Both the position numbers and the translations under genes were made by a program. From contig CM065817.1 in NCBI GenBank assembly GCA_033398695.1, forward strand, positions 33,428,231 to 33,492,230: DNA of 64,000 bases. Reading direction: 5' to 3'. Positions within the stretch are counted from its first letter, which is position 1; each line of letters opens with the position of its first letter. Below are positions 37,028 through 48,887 of the stretch, piece after piece. Source of the stretch: Orobanche coerulescens (lineage: Eukaryota > Streptophyta > Magnoliopsida > Lamiales > Orobanchaceae). The notes beneath the pieces were generated by a model. That model made no database searches and was not told the DNA's origin. It worked only from the letters and a program-made list of their open reading frames with translations.

Positions 37028-40000
37028 TGTAACACCCCCAATCTGCTCAGGGATATTACACGCCGTAGAACCTTTCCTTAAGGATCTACCAGGCTGGTAA
37101 CAACATAGAATGTCTCAAAAATGCCTTTAAGGATAAAATAACTCAGTAGACCGATTTGGTCTTTCAATAAATACATACAACTCAAACTCATTACATGCCC
37201 ATGCAGGGATCGAATACAATACACTCCCGTACAATGGGAAAGAATACTGCAGCGGAAAAATAAACTATAACTAAACCAAAGACATCATACGGATCCTCGT
37301 GTGATTAGTATCGTTCATCTTTCATCATCCTTCGTGCCGACCCTGTGTTATGCTCCCAAACCTGAATGCAAAAACAGACATCCACCCCCCGAATACTCGG
37401 GGGTTAGCAAAACTCCATTGTTTTGCTAGTGTAAGAACAAAGTGCAAATACGAGCCATACAATTCACATTCCACGAATAACAATAACCAGGAATCCTCAA
37501 AGATCCAAACGTAACAAAAAGTACTTCCTGAGGCATGAATTTGGGTAAAACATTCCAAAACCGAAAGATCACAAATCAAGGGAAACAATTTATAAAATAG
37601 TTTAAAATGCCATCGAGAGTTTTAATAGCAAACAATTTAGGATTACCGAATCCTTAACTTTCCAAAATCAACAGGGGTCACAGCCCAAAGGTTTTGTTTT
37701 TGCAAATAGAAAACCACTAACAGTTCACATGGTCAGAACCCATATCATGTGTCCTCGACGGACATAAAATCAACACAACGTAATCACGTACAAGTATTGC
37801 CTAGGACCAGGACGAAGCCACAAATCCCACCCGAGGCCTCTAAGGACCCTCCCGAACTGGCCACAATCATAAAACAAATCACGCACATGCATCGCCTAGG
37901 ACCGGGACGAAGCCACGAATCCCACCCGAGGCCTCTAAGGACCCTCCCGAGCTGGTTAGCTAAACAAATCGCAACACCTCACGGTTGGATCAATCACTTG
38001 TTGCATCCTGGCCACATGATCGCATGCCATGTGCCACCGTAGATTATCTTTGGCGCTCACGGTTAGATCAATAACTTGTTGCATCCTGGCCACATGATCG
38101 CATGCCATGTGTCACCGTAGTTTTTATTAGGCTCTCATGGTTGGATCAATCACTTGTTGCATCCTGGCCACATGATCGCATGCCATGTGCCACCGTAGGC
38201 CCTGCCCACATCCATACATTCACACACAGCACAATACAACACATATATTCAAACAATTCACCCAGAGGCATCAAACACTTAGCAAAACACCACGTCAAAC
38301 TACAACGCACCGAAATGAAACCATATACGTCCACACGCAATATCAAGTGCAACATCGACACCAAACATGTCCATAGAATTCACATAGTCATTCACAAACC
38401 ACCCCATTCACAAAACACATGCATTTTGAAAACAAGCCTTTAACAAGGCTAAACCGAATCTTTTGAAGTTCAATACAAACGACCAAACAACCACATTTAG
38501 ACGATCACTAATTATCGTATCCATAAAACAAGAATTATATGGACAAGGTACTTGCCTCGAATAACCACAACGCGGAGAATCGACCGAAGTAGGTTGGCAC
38601 GAACCGACTACGAACCTGCCGACTCCACCGAATGCCAACTCACGATAATAAACTATGAAGGACAATAACAACAATGAAAATGGATTCCATAGCATGACTT
38701 AAAGCCGTTGAATTCAAAGAACGAATGACGAAAGTTCAAGTGTTTCCCCCAAAATGGCCAAGAACACGATTCGTCCCGTCAAAACACGAAAACGGAATTC
38801 CAAAACGAAATATGGATATACAATCCATAGGATATATTTAATAACATCATTTAGCAACAATCGATCCATCAAAAATGGATGGAAAACAAGATCGAGAACG
38901 AATCCCCCAAAAAGTCGATTCGAAGGAAATCAAGAAATATACTTCGATTCGACGAAGAACAATGGATTAAGTGATGTTAAACACAAGAATACTACCAAGA
39001 TTAATCATACCCATCATGAATTAATCAACAATACAGAACGAATCGGACAAAAACGCAAAAACCCCAAAATTCAAGAAACTAGGGTTCTAAGAAGAGATTA
39101 CCTTAATTCGCTGGATCAAAGGATGATATAGGATGATCAATCAATGATATGAACTCAAGAACTTCATGTATTTGTTGTTCAACAATATGGCTTCGCCTCC
39201 TCCGAAGCTCCAGCCGCGGATCGAAAAGAAAGGAAATGAAAAACGAGTGAAAATGAGGCTGCTCTGTCACATTTATACTGGTGCAGCCTAGCGCGCGCTA
39301 GGCTGCCGGGATAGCGTGCGCTATCGGCCCAGGCCGCAATCCAGAACTTCACTGCCCTACTGACTTGGCCAGGTAGCGTGCGCAGCCTTCCGGCCAGAAG
39401 CGCGTGCTACTCACGGTCAGAAGGCAGCGATGCCGACAGTAGCATGCGCTACCTGCCGAGCCTACCCGAGTCCAGAACCTCAGGACCCCTCTGCCCAGAC
39501 CCGATAGCGTACGTTGGGCCAGTCGACAGCGTGCGCTACACCTGCCGAGCTAGCGCGCGGAGCCTTATGGCCGTAGCGTGTGCTATGCCGGTTCCTGTTG
39601 TCCTGCTCGGACAGTGCCCAGCACTTCCGACAGTGCCGCACCTGTTCGGCCAGCTGCTCAGCCGCCATGACCCGACGACTCGATTTCTGAAAACGTACGG
39701 AACGGACACGACAAAAAGCTCGCAGACAATATCAACGACCCGAAATGAAAACATAATGCAATAATTAATCATACGTGACCAAGAAAAGGGTGGAGACAAC
39801 AAATACAGATACGGATACCCATAACTTTGGGTAAATTACAAAATGGCCCAAAACGCCCGAAAATCACGATACGTGATCGAATAACCAAACCGAAGTTCAC
39901 AACACGTCTAACAAAGTTAAACGTACTTACGGGAAACTCTAAACAGCAGTTTCGAACGAGATTCGCAAGAATCGAACCCAAGTGCGGAAAAGTCGTCAAA

Positions 40001-40158
40001 AAGTACAGAACTCAACAAAACGACACCGAAACGAACTCGGATGACAAAAAGTGCAGAATTAATCATTCTCAGAATGATGAAACGGTCATGATCGAGTCGT
40101 CAAAACGGAATTTTGCCAAAAAAAGAGATTACCAAAAATCGAAATTACGGGTATTACA
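37028..40158 (-). repeat. 5' LTR of the LARD-like element
   Basis: 3,131 bp, uninterrupted; it serves as the empty-site reference for the nested solo LTR (ccacaatcataaaac near 37861). The palindrome array is at about 39285-39625 and the TATA-like tttata (minus tataaa) at 39272-39277. A 20-odd base segment at 37580-37605 is absent from the 3' LTR. Confidence 0.9.
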
Positions 40159-41301
40159 TTATGTCCATTCCAATACAACATTGAAGGAATTCGTAGATCA
40201 ATATGAAAATGCTTTATGTAAGAAGGTGCAAAAAGAAGACGAGGAGGATGCACGTTGCTTAAATTTACAAGTTCAAAATGTGTCTCCTTATGGGTTTGAG
40301 AACCAGTTTCACCGAGCTTACACAATTGTAAAATGCAAGCAATTTCGAGAACAAGTATGTGAGAAGATTGGGTGCAATTTGACCATTGGGACAATGGTAA
40401 ATGGTATTTCACATTTTGAAATTGAACAGGACATTCTTGTTGGAAAAAATAAATCAACATTTAAAACAGTTGTTTTCCTTGTTCATTTTGATGAGGAGTC
40501 AAGAGAAACTAATTGTAATTGCCGATTGTTTGAGAGTAAGGCTATGGTGTGTAGTCATATGATCTCGGTTTGGTCAAAAAAGAAGCTTAACGTAGTTCCC
40601 AAAAAATACATTCTACGACGGTGGATGAAAAACTTAGTAAGGAGTCACACAAAAATTAAGGTGAGTTATACTAATTGGGAACGCAAGCCCGAATGGCATC
40701 GGTATGACACTTTATTGAAGTTATTCAACGAGGCCGTCGATGAGGCCATGTATTCTGATGTTATGACTAATAGTATGGAGACTAAGTTTGAGAGAAATTA
40801 TTACGGATAATAAGTTACATGACAAAAAATGTGTACCTTATATTCCTATGATGGGTAATGATATGGAAAATGAATTGGAAATTTCGCAAGACCAATCAAA
40901 TATCGTTGGTGATCCTCCAAAAGGTCCTCACATAGGACGGACGCCGACTAAGAGAAAACAATCAATATCTGAGCAAATTGTCAGGAGGAATTCAAAGAAA
41001 AAGGTTCCACGAGCTCAAGGCAATCTTGTCACTCATTCAAGAAGATTTGATGAGGTGCGCACACAAGAATGTGTGAATGTTACTGTAAGTATGCATTCCT
41101 TTATACATCTTGTCATGTTAATTTTTTAACATGCATGTTACAATGATATTATGTTCTAGGTATCGCAGGAGAGTAGATGGAGTTATGACCTAAACGAAGC
41201 TCCGGTTGATGTGGACTACTAAGATTAATGTAATGGTAAATTGTAGTGAACTTACTCTTTATTTTCCGTTGTTTATCTAAGCTGCCTCATATTTTTTTCA
41301 G

Positions 41302-41443
41302 ATGCACTGAAGACCATGCAAATACAACTCAGTTTTTTGACAACCACTTCGATCGTATTTTTGACAGCATTTTGGACAGATTCAATTCAGTCTGTTGGAC
41401 CAATTTGCATTATTTTTTGGATAATTTGCAAAAACAAGTGTAA
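41302..41443 (+). CDS. Possible extra 3' exon or small ORF of MULE copy B
   Basis: Inverted counterpart of 13347-13488, still open (CWTNLHYFLDNLQKQV at the end), preceded by a tttttttcag acceptor-like site. Function unknown. Confidence 0.3.
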
Positions 41444-41931
41444 CTACTATTTTTTCTTAAGTTTATCGGTCACATAATTCTGAAACTCTGTTTTTTTTAT
41501 AAAATATGCAAGTTATTTTTTTGCAAGAAATAAAACTGAAGCACCTCTTGTGGTGATGGTGGCTGGAGAAATATCTAGTGTTAGTAGTGATGGTGGCTGG
41601 AGGAGGAGAGAGATGGAGATGGGTTGGAAGCGAGAGAAACGTAACCAAGTTTTTTAAGTAAATAAATAAAAAAACAAAACTTCTTTTTTAATTATTAATC
41701 ATGCACATGCAATTTGCTCAAAAGCATTTAAATTATTTTACTCTGAAATTGGGGTCCACTAGCAGTTCAACGTATTTAAATTATTTTACTCTGAAATTGG
41801 GGTCCACTAGCAGTTCACCAATTTTGCCAGGCTGGAATCGGGACTTATTTCGCACCTCTTGTCCCGTGATATAGCATTTCTGCTTTTTTCCTCATCATGT
41901 ATTCATTGTAGCAGACGAATAGTAATTTCAA

Positions 41932-42110
41932 GGTACCGTCCATGGTACATCTCCATGTACTGCATCCCTTGTCGGATGCACTACACGTAGCGTGCATGGA
42001 CGGTGCAGATTGATGCACTAGATGGAGCATCGATCTGCACCGTCCATGCACGCCACGTGTAGTGCATCCGACAGGGAATGCACTACATGGGGTGTACCAT
42101 GGACCCAACC
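41932..42110. mobile_element. Mutator-type hairpin MITE, inverted-arm copy
   Basis: Inverted copy of 12679-12858, 179 bp, flanked by gtaatttcaa at 41922-41931 and 42111-42120. It is slightly more perfectly self-complementary than the left copy. Confidence 0.85.
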
Positions 42111-42180
42111 GTAATTTCAACCATCTGGTCGGGATTTCAGTCCTATTCTCATTAGGATTTTGAGAAAATGGGAATAGCTT

Positions 42181-42936
42181 GTTTTGCCCTTTTACATATA
42201 GTATTAATTTTTCGTGCCCCAAGTTTAGCAACAACTCTTTTGATACCCAAATTGTCGAAATTGACTTTTACTCGAATAAATTCGAGTCATATATTGTATT
42301 TTCGAGTAACATAATTTCGAGTCAACTTCAAAGATATACAATATTGAGTAAGGTTGCCTATCGGGTAACACAAATTAGACCATCGAGTTACCTGATAAGA
42401 ATTCGAGTTACCCGATACGAATTCGTGTTTCCCGAATTCGAACTCGTGTTACCCGATTTAAATTCGTGTTACCCGAATTCGAGTAGCTCGACAGAACTCG
42501 AGTTACCCGATTTGAATTCGTGTTACCCGAATTCGAGTAACTTGATAGAACTCGTGTTACCCGATACGAATTCGTGTTACCCGAATTCGAACTCGAGTTA
42601 CCCGATTTGAATTCGTGTTACCCGAATTCGAGTTACTCGACAGAACTCGTTTGACCCGAGTAACAATTCGAGTTACTCGGTATATTCTCGAGTGACTCGA
42701 CTCGAGTTACTCGGTGAAAACTCGTGATACTCGTTTGTCTAATTCGTATTACCCGATTGTCAACCTTCCTCAATATTGTATATTTTTGAAGTTGACTCGA
42801 AATTATGTTACTCGAAAATACAATATATGACTCGAATGTATTTGAGTAAAGGTCAATTCCGATAATTTGGGTATCAAAAGAGTTGTTGCTAAACTTGGGG
42901 CACAAAAAAACAATACTAAATGTAAAAGAGCAAAAC
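42181..42936. mobile_element. Foldback element, inverted-arm copy
   Basis: Inverted copy of 11854-12608, with the same ~190-bp arms and cgggtaac/gttacccg array in the centre (about 42380-42735). Confidence 0.8.
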
Positions 42937-43282
42937 TAGTTTTCGCTCTTTGAGAAATTGGAGGATTAGGAGGATGTCCTCGTTTCAGATTTTCCTGTTT
43001 AAAAAATTAATATATTTTTTTATATATATTAATATAAATCAATATAATTCTTGTGCATTTTTTATAGTTTAATTTTTTTAATTCAATTTTATAATTCTAA
43101 TTTTTATAGTGCCATAATTATAATTTAATTTTTATTTTTATAGTAAATAGATGTTAAATGGAATTGTTATCTAAAAATGATATTAAATTAAAATATATAT
43201 TACTTATTATAACTTATTAAATTAAATTAAATTATTTTTGTTACAAAATATATTATAAGAAGTATATAAAACTAGTTTGAGG

Positions 43283-44069
43283 GAGGGCCGTCCCAAACAA
43301 TTGAGAGGCCCTGTTCAAATTTTATATATGAACCCCCTAATTTTATCAAATTCGTCACCTCTGTTTTACAAAAGTTATCTTTCGAGTTAAAATTATTAAT
43401 GAATATACCCAATAATCAAAGATAAGAAGAATAAATATAAATTTAAAAAATACTGTAGTTACAAGAAATTAAATTTCTAAAAAAACTATTATAATTCGTT
43501 AATAGAAATTTAGTGTAGCATAATAAATCACAATATTCTTAAAAAAATAAATGTAAATTTAATTAATTTTGGTTTTAAAATGTTGAACTTATTTTTGGAA
43601 ATTTTCAAATATTTATTTAATTTTTTTGGTAAAAACAATATTTTTTTGGTTGAATACATCTTAAAAGTAATGTAATATAATATATTTAATATAATCATTT
43701 TTCCGTAGAAAAGAAGCAAAAAATAATTGTTAAAAACAAAGAAAAAACTATTACCAAAAAAGGAAAACACAAAAAAAGAAAAAAGAAAAAACAAGGTAAA
43801 AAAGAGAAAGAAGAGAAGGGAAACCAAAAAAAGAAAAAACAAGTTAAAAAATGGAAAATATAGAGAGCACACGGTGGGAATCGAACTTGGATTATCAATA
43901 CCCCCAAACCTCATACTCTCCTAGTTTCCACTAGGCCAAAACAACACTTGTTGCATTATAAGAAACACTTTTATATAACATTTTACTTATATATTGGGCC
44001 CTGAAAAATTAACATTGGGCCTGGGGCCTGTGCAGTAGCACATGTTGCACAGGCCCATGGACGGCCCTG
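43283..44069. mobile_element. Non-autonomous hAT element, inverted-arm copy
   Basis: Inverted copy of 10724-11514, flanked by gtttgagg at 43275-43282 and 44070-44077. The tRNA-like boxes (ggaatcgaac 43877-43886, ccactaggcca 43928-43938) are retained on the minus strand. Confidence 0.88.
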
Positions 44070-44117
44070 GTTTGAGGAATGATATGTAGGCATGGGCAAC
44101 TAATCACGAAGGCTCGG

Positions 44118-45136
44118 TGGTGGAGATGAAGCTGCGATGTTGTATCTCAAGAAGATTGATCCTCTTACTCTCGATAGGTCCAGGGCTCGTCAAATGTAAT
44201 TATATATTTAGGTGTATTTTGTATTTCTTTGTGGGTGTATTTAGTACAACCTTTGTATTTGGGCCTTTTAATATTATTGGGCCTTTGTTGTTATATTTAT
44301 AGGATATGTGTGTTAGGAAGAAAAGGGGATTGAATATTATTATTATACAGAATACAGTTTCTAGCGTTTCTTGCCTATCTTGACGGGAATTCTCTGAATC
44401 AACGTTTAGATAGAAGGTGTTAATCCATTCTTGTACACGCTCGCTGCATCAGTTTGGTATCGCGAAGTCAGGCAACGCTCCTAATATGCCGCCTCGACGA
44501 GATCCTAACCGTGATAATGCGATCAATGCACGATTGGATGAAGTAACACATCAATTGGAACAATTGGCAAATGTTGTTACTCTAATTCAAGAACAAGTCA
44601 CAGCATACCCTCCCCCTGTTCCGCCTAATCCGACGTCGCCTCGCCCAAGGGCTGCACAACCACTTCTTCACCCCGATCCTTTGTTTGAAGATTCCGACGA
44701 TGAAGCAAGAATTGACGACCCATTTGCACCTTTGCCTCCTCGCCATCATCATCGCCCTGATGATCATAATTGGGAGTCGGCTTTTAAGATGGAAATTCCA
44801 GAATTTTCGGGGAGTCTCGAACCGGAACCATTCATTGATTGGTTAATTTCAATTGAAGAATTGCTCGAGTTTAAAGTTGTGCCCAACAATCGCCGTGTTC
44901 CTTTCGTTGAAACCAGGTTGTGTGGACGTGCGGCGTCGTGGTGGAATCACCTCAAAACCACTCGTCAACGTCACGGCAAACCCAAGATTGTTGATTGGGA
45001 TAAGTTCAAGAAACACCTCCGACGTGAATTTCTTCCGTACAATTATGAACGGACTATCTATCAACGCCTGCAGAATCTCCGTCAAGGCACGCATAGTGTT
45101 GATGCATACACTGAGGAATTCTATCAACTCCTCGTT
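44118..45136 (+). mobile_element. 5' half of the Ty3 element, inverted-arm copy, truncated
   Basis: The LTR is 44118-44451 (preceded by ctcgg, the inverse of the ccgag duplication), the primer site 44455-44466 and gag from ATG 44486. The gag frame is open through the Retrotrans_gag core and stops abruptly at 45135-45136 after FYQLLV, where MULE sequence begins. The matching point in the full element is about 9660. This is the outer break of the right inverted arm. Confidence 0.92.
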
Positions 45137-45694
45137 AGCATTATTATCTTTCACAAAAATTATTGAAGCCCCCAAACTGATTTTTATCTCCATTCAATAA
45201 AAATATTAGGGTAAAACATGATTACCTGTGAATTTCATCACGGTTGGGAAGTAGTCGGAGGTGTTGATGTGTCGGAGTTGGTGATGCATCATAGATGGGG
45301 TTATTTGGGAAATGGTGCTGCTCAGGAGATGATGATGCATCAGACATGATTCTGCCCTGGAGTTTAGTGTTACTCGAGGAGGTGCAACATCAGCGACGGT
45401 GGTGGTGGTGGTGTGGAGAGAAGAAGAGAATGAGTCGTACTAATTTTTTTAAGCATGTGACTACCGGAGATGGAGGAGAGAACAGAATAGAGAGATGGGT
45501 TACAAGAGAGATGGAGGAGAGAAGGAACACCGGTCTCAAAAAACTAAATCTACCCATTTTTTAAAGTAAACTAGCAGTTCAAAGCATTTAAATTATTTTA
45601 CTCTGAAATTGGGGTCCATTAGCAGTTCACCAATTTTGCCAGGCTGGAATCGGGACTTATTTCGCACCTCTTGTCCCGTGATATAGCATTTCTG
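45136..45694. mobile_element. MULE right-end fragment, third copy
   Basis: The sequence from ttagcattattatctttcac onward matches copy A from about 16344 to its right terminus 26974 (without the Ty3 insert), in the same orientation. It ends gcatttctg at 45694 and is followed by ggaaaaaag (45695-45703), the 9-bp duplication found at the left end of copy A. So this fragment carries the original right border of the MULE insertion. Confidence 0.92.
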
Positions 45695-45884
45695 GGAAAA
45701 AAGTGATCGGTATGAAAGAAATACAAATATAGGTAAGTTGAAGAAACAGGGACTTGTCTTGTCTGTCAGCCTCTTTAAGGTAACAGCTGAATCTTTCCAT
45801 GAGTGACTCCATAAAATATGATCATCAATCATGCCTTTTGTTGCTTAATTAATTTTGTCTTCTCTACCACTCCAACTTTTACGG

Positions 45885-47489
45885 TATTGGGTATCGGGTC
45901 GTATGATTCGGCTAAAAAACCAGGATTGATTATACAAACGGATTAAACGAATATAACAATTACAATTTATATTCTACGGGATAGGATTTAAGGATTATAG
46001 ACCAACTAAATGAACCTGTAATTATAACTAATACAAGTAATACGATAAACCCGAAAATGCAGCCGATATATATTCCAACGTCCAGAACAAATCTGAAACA
46101 CAAATATCCGATTCCAGGTTAGCAACGATAATGATAATAACCAAACAATCGGAATATGATAATCAGAATAAATCCTAAAGAGAACATAAACTGGCATATA
46201 TTATATATATGTATAGATATATATATATATATTATATATATATATATAACTAATATATATATAATATGTGTAACTTTATTTTCAGAATCCTGTTAAGTGC
46301 GAAAACTGCGAGAACCACCTTTTGTACTCCTAATAATACATAATGTACATCATGTCAATGCATACAACCCCTACTGATCATAACCCCTACTATATAGTAG
46401 GGGTTATATATATATATATATATAGTAGGGGTTATCATCAGTAGGGGCTATTATAGTAGGGGTTATCATCAGTAGGGGTTATCTCCCGTAATAAAAATTA
46501 TATTTTACTATAATACCCTTTTGAATTAATAATATTTTTTAACATTCAAAAAAATCTCATTGGTTTAGAGGAGTTATCGCAGTTCTCGCACTTAAGAGAG
46601 TTCTGAAAATAAAGACCCTATATAATATATAATATATATTAGTCTACTGCAGGTATATATATATATATATATATAACAAATATATATAATATATATAGAG
46701 ATAAATACCGAGAATATATATAACAAATATATATAATATATATGTATAAATTCCAGAATATATATATATAACAAATATATATTACTAATTAATTGTACAA
46801 ATTCACCAAGAACAGCAATTAATTAGAGGTAACAAATGAATCGAAAAACCCCTTTTTTTGGAACGAGATGTGTAGGCTCAGATCTTCCGAAACCCTAGCA
46901 ATTGACACCAAGAATACGTTTCCACATAGGAGGAATGTCAAACCACCGCCGACCGGCCACAAAGCACGGTAGCACCTTCAAATCACCCAGAACCTCACGA
47001 ACCCGAATCCCTTACTCACAACCCGACTCACGGCTCACACATAAAGAGTAAGGGTACTTCTTTTCGCTCGATTCACTCGGATATTTCAGTGTATTTCTCT
47101 ATCTCTTAAACTCCAGACCCCAGCCGCGCCTTTTATACACACAAGGAGGGAATCGGAGGATGTCACGGGATTCCCTTATGTCGGTCATCGGCTCACGGGG
47201 GGACAAAGGATCAAAGAATCGGGAGCAGAATTAGAGTTTGGAGGAGTTGACCAAGAAGGAAAGAAATCGGGGGGGGGGGGGGGGAGAAGACCTGAGAGAA
47301 GGGAGGCGGTGAGAATGAAGGAGTGAGGGTAGGGTTAGGTATATATAAGGAGTAATCGGACGGTCGAGATTAGGTGTAGATATCTCAATCGGACGGCTCC
47401 TATTATGAGGGCTGCCAAGGGCTATGGGCCGGGTTTGGGCTGGATTAATTAAATGTTATAACGGGCCGGGTTGGGCCAAAAATATAACA
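45885..47489 (-). repeat. 3' LTR of the copia-type element
   Basis: It matches the 5' LTR pieces 49346-50048 and 61126-61646. It carries a 352-bp MITE absent from the other LTR, several (TA)n tracts of different length, and a long G run (about 47269-47284; also about 61429-61442). Confidence 0.85.
46269..46620. mobile_element. MITE in the copia 3' LTR
   Basis: The inverted ends tgtaactttattttcaga and tagggtctttattttcaga (minus strand of the right end) continue into a paired gttaagtgcgaaaactgcga stretch, about 50 bases in all. The flanks are tataatatg (46260-46268) and tataatata (46621-46629), so a 9-bp, Mutator-like duplication is likely. The interior has repeated agtaggggttatcatc words around a (TA)n run. 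It is absent from the 5' LTR, hence younger than the copia insertion. Confidence 0.8.
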
Positions 47490-48081
47490 TTCTCCACCTT
47501 TTTGGACCAACCAGTCAAATTGCATTTTCGGGTTTCGGAGAAAACTCATCATCGCCTATCTCCAGGGTTACCTGCACTCACACACAATAGATAAGGTAAA
47601 TTATTCACAAAGAAGACTAACTCACAAAGAGATCCCCTAAAAAACACACAGTTAGCACAGCAAATATTTTAGTAATAAGCTAAAATTGCACAAAGCACAC
47701 AAATACCATAATATAAAAAACACAAACGCATTAAGGGAAAATGAACGATATAAGCAACACATAGATTTGAGGGGACACCACTCCAACTCAATCGCAAAGC
47801 ACTAAGCATGTTGCTCCACCTGAAAACAGGGCGGGGTTTACACAAAACCGCCAACGCATGGAAGCTGCAAAACATAAAAGGTTGGTCGACCGAACCACAA
47901 CACCACAGCCAGCACAAAGAACACAAAGTTCAAGGAAAAATAATCACAGAGATTATACTACCTACATCCACAAAGGAATAGAACCACGAGTAATTCATAT
48001 AAGTTACACAGACATATAAATCAGACACAAGTCACAAAGACGTCGACAGTCCACTAAGGGCTGAAAAACCACAAAAGTCAA
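47490..48081 (-). other. Non-coding 3' part of the copia interior
   Basis: Next to the 3' LTR the minus strand shows aaaaaggtggagaa, a polypurine tract. The rest has no gene; the small ORFs lack recognisable motifs. Confidence 0.6.
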
Positions 48082-48887
48082 CTAATACACATCAGAAAGA
48101 TTGATATCAGACGTAACCAGGTTAGCCTTATCATCATTTTGATTTTTATCCTTTTTGTTTCTCTTAGGACAGTTACTAGCAATATGACCCTTTTTACCAC
48201 AACTATAGCAATTCCGTGAGTTCTGTCGAAAATTAGAATTTCGACCATCCTTCTTAGTGAAATAGTCATAGCAATTTTCATTCCTAACCATCGAAACCGA
48301 TTCAAAATTCAAATTATTACTCACATTGTTTTTAAGTCTAATTCCTTACTCTTTAGTCCGGACACAACAATATCTAAAGATATGTTATCTCTACCATACT
48401 TAATAGCAGATTTAACATCACCATAGGACTTGGGAATAGCATTTAAAAGTATAATAGCAGAGTAATCATCAATATGTTTATCACCGGAATTTTTAATATC
48501 TTCAACTAACTTGGTAAACACATCAAGATTTTCATCAGGACTTTTATTCAAATCACGTTTAAAACAGAAGAATTTTTCAAGCAAAAATAATTTATTTGGC
48601 AAAGAGGTTTCAACATATAATTCTTCCAATTTTTCCCAAAGTTCCTTACCCGAATTTTGTTTACCAACTTTTCTTATCACAGAGTCAGACAAGTTCAAGA
48701 TAATAGACGAGTAAGCAAACTCATCCAATTCAACCTTTTTATCGGCCGAAGTATCAACGGCAAAAGTTAGATCAATGGCTTCAAACACTTTTTATTGTAT
48801 TAAAATACCTTTCAATTTTTGCTGCCATATTTGAAAATCTGATTTTCCATCAAACGGGGCCAAGTAAAATGTAGAAGTCATGCCCAT
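48082..48887 (-). pseudogene. gag: Copia-type gag (UBN2 family) with CCHC knuckle
   Basis: This encodes a nucleocapsid/capsid protein of about 267 residues. ATG at 48887 (MGMTSTFYLAPFDGKSDF); UBN2-type helices follow (LNLSDSVIRK, ELWEKLEELY, KLFLLEKFFCFK, AIILLNAIPKSYGDVKSAI), then a single zinc knuckle CYSCGKKGHIASNC near 48170 and a Lys/Asn-rich end. One TAA (CAA expected) interrupts near 48790, and a one-base shift occurs at 48321-48324. The frame ends NLSDVY with a stop and no protease follows, so this is the whole coding load of the element. Confidence 0.85.

Larger units (their letters stand above)
29155..40158 (-). mobile_element. Large gene-less LTR retrotransposon (LARD-like)
   Basis: 11,004 bp with 3.1-kb LTRs at 29155-34711 (3', enlarged by a nested solo LTR) and 37028-40158 (5'), termini tgtaacac and attaca, and a perfect duplication ttatg (29150-29154 and 40159-40163). 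The interior (34712-37027) has a primer site and a polypurine end but no gag or pol motif in any frame. LTR plan and termini match the Tekay-like elements, so mobilisation in trans by such an element is the natural inference. Confidence 0.9.
27915..41222 (+). pseudogene. FAR1/MURA-type MULE transposase, copy B, disabled and split
   Basis: Inverted copy of the gene at 13568-15932. It starts MGMEDEQLLELK at 27915; the FAR1 domain is open to about 28260 (no 18-base or 45-base duplication here). Breaks: a small deletion near 28262, TGA at 28539-28541, TAA at 28974-28976, the 11-kb LTR element at 29155-40158 inserted in the codons after GYV, and a frameshift near 40780. Where copy A has the one-base loss near 15022, copy B is in frame (FETWLSCMFD). 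The SWIM finger is at about 40517-40555 (CNCRLFESKAMVCSHM). The intron is 41085-41159 and the last exon 41160-41222 (SYDLNEAP). Copies A and B are damaged at different places. Confidence 0.88.
26979..41882 (+). mobile_element. FAR1-type MULE, copy B, inverted (interrupted by an LTR element)
   Basis: It mirrors copy A. The end at 41882 is intact (gcatttctg, then cttttttcc, the reverse complement of the ggaaaaaag duplication, at 41883-41891). The end at 26979 lacks its first 16 bases: it starts cgggacaagaggt directly after the ggaa that follows copy A. Net length is about 3.9 kb without the 11-kb insert. The transposase reads on the plus strand. Confidence 0.9.
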
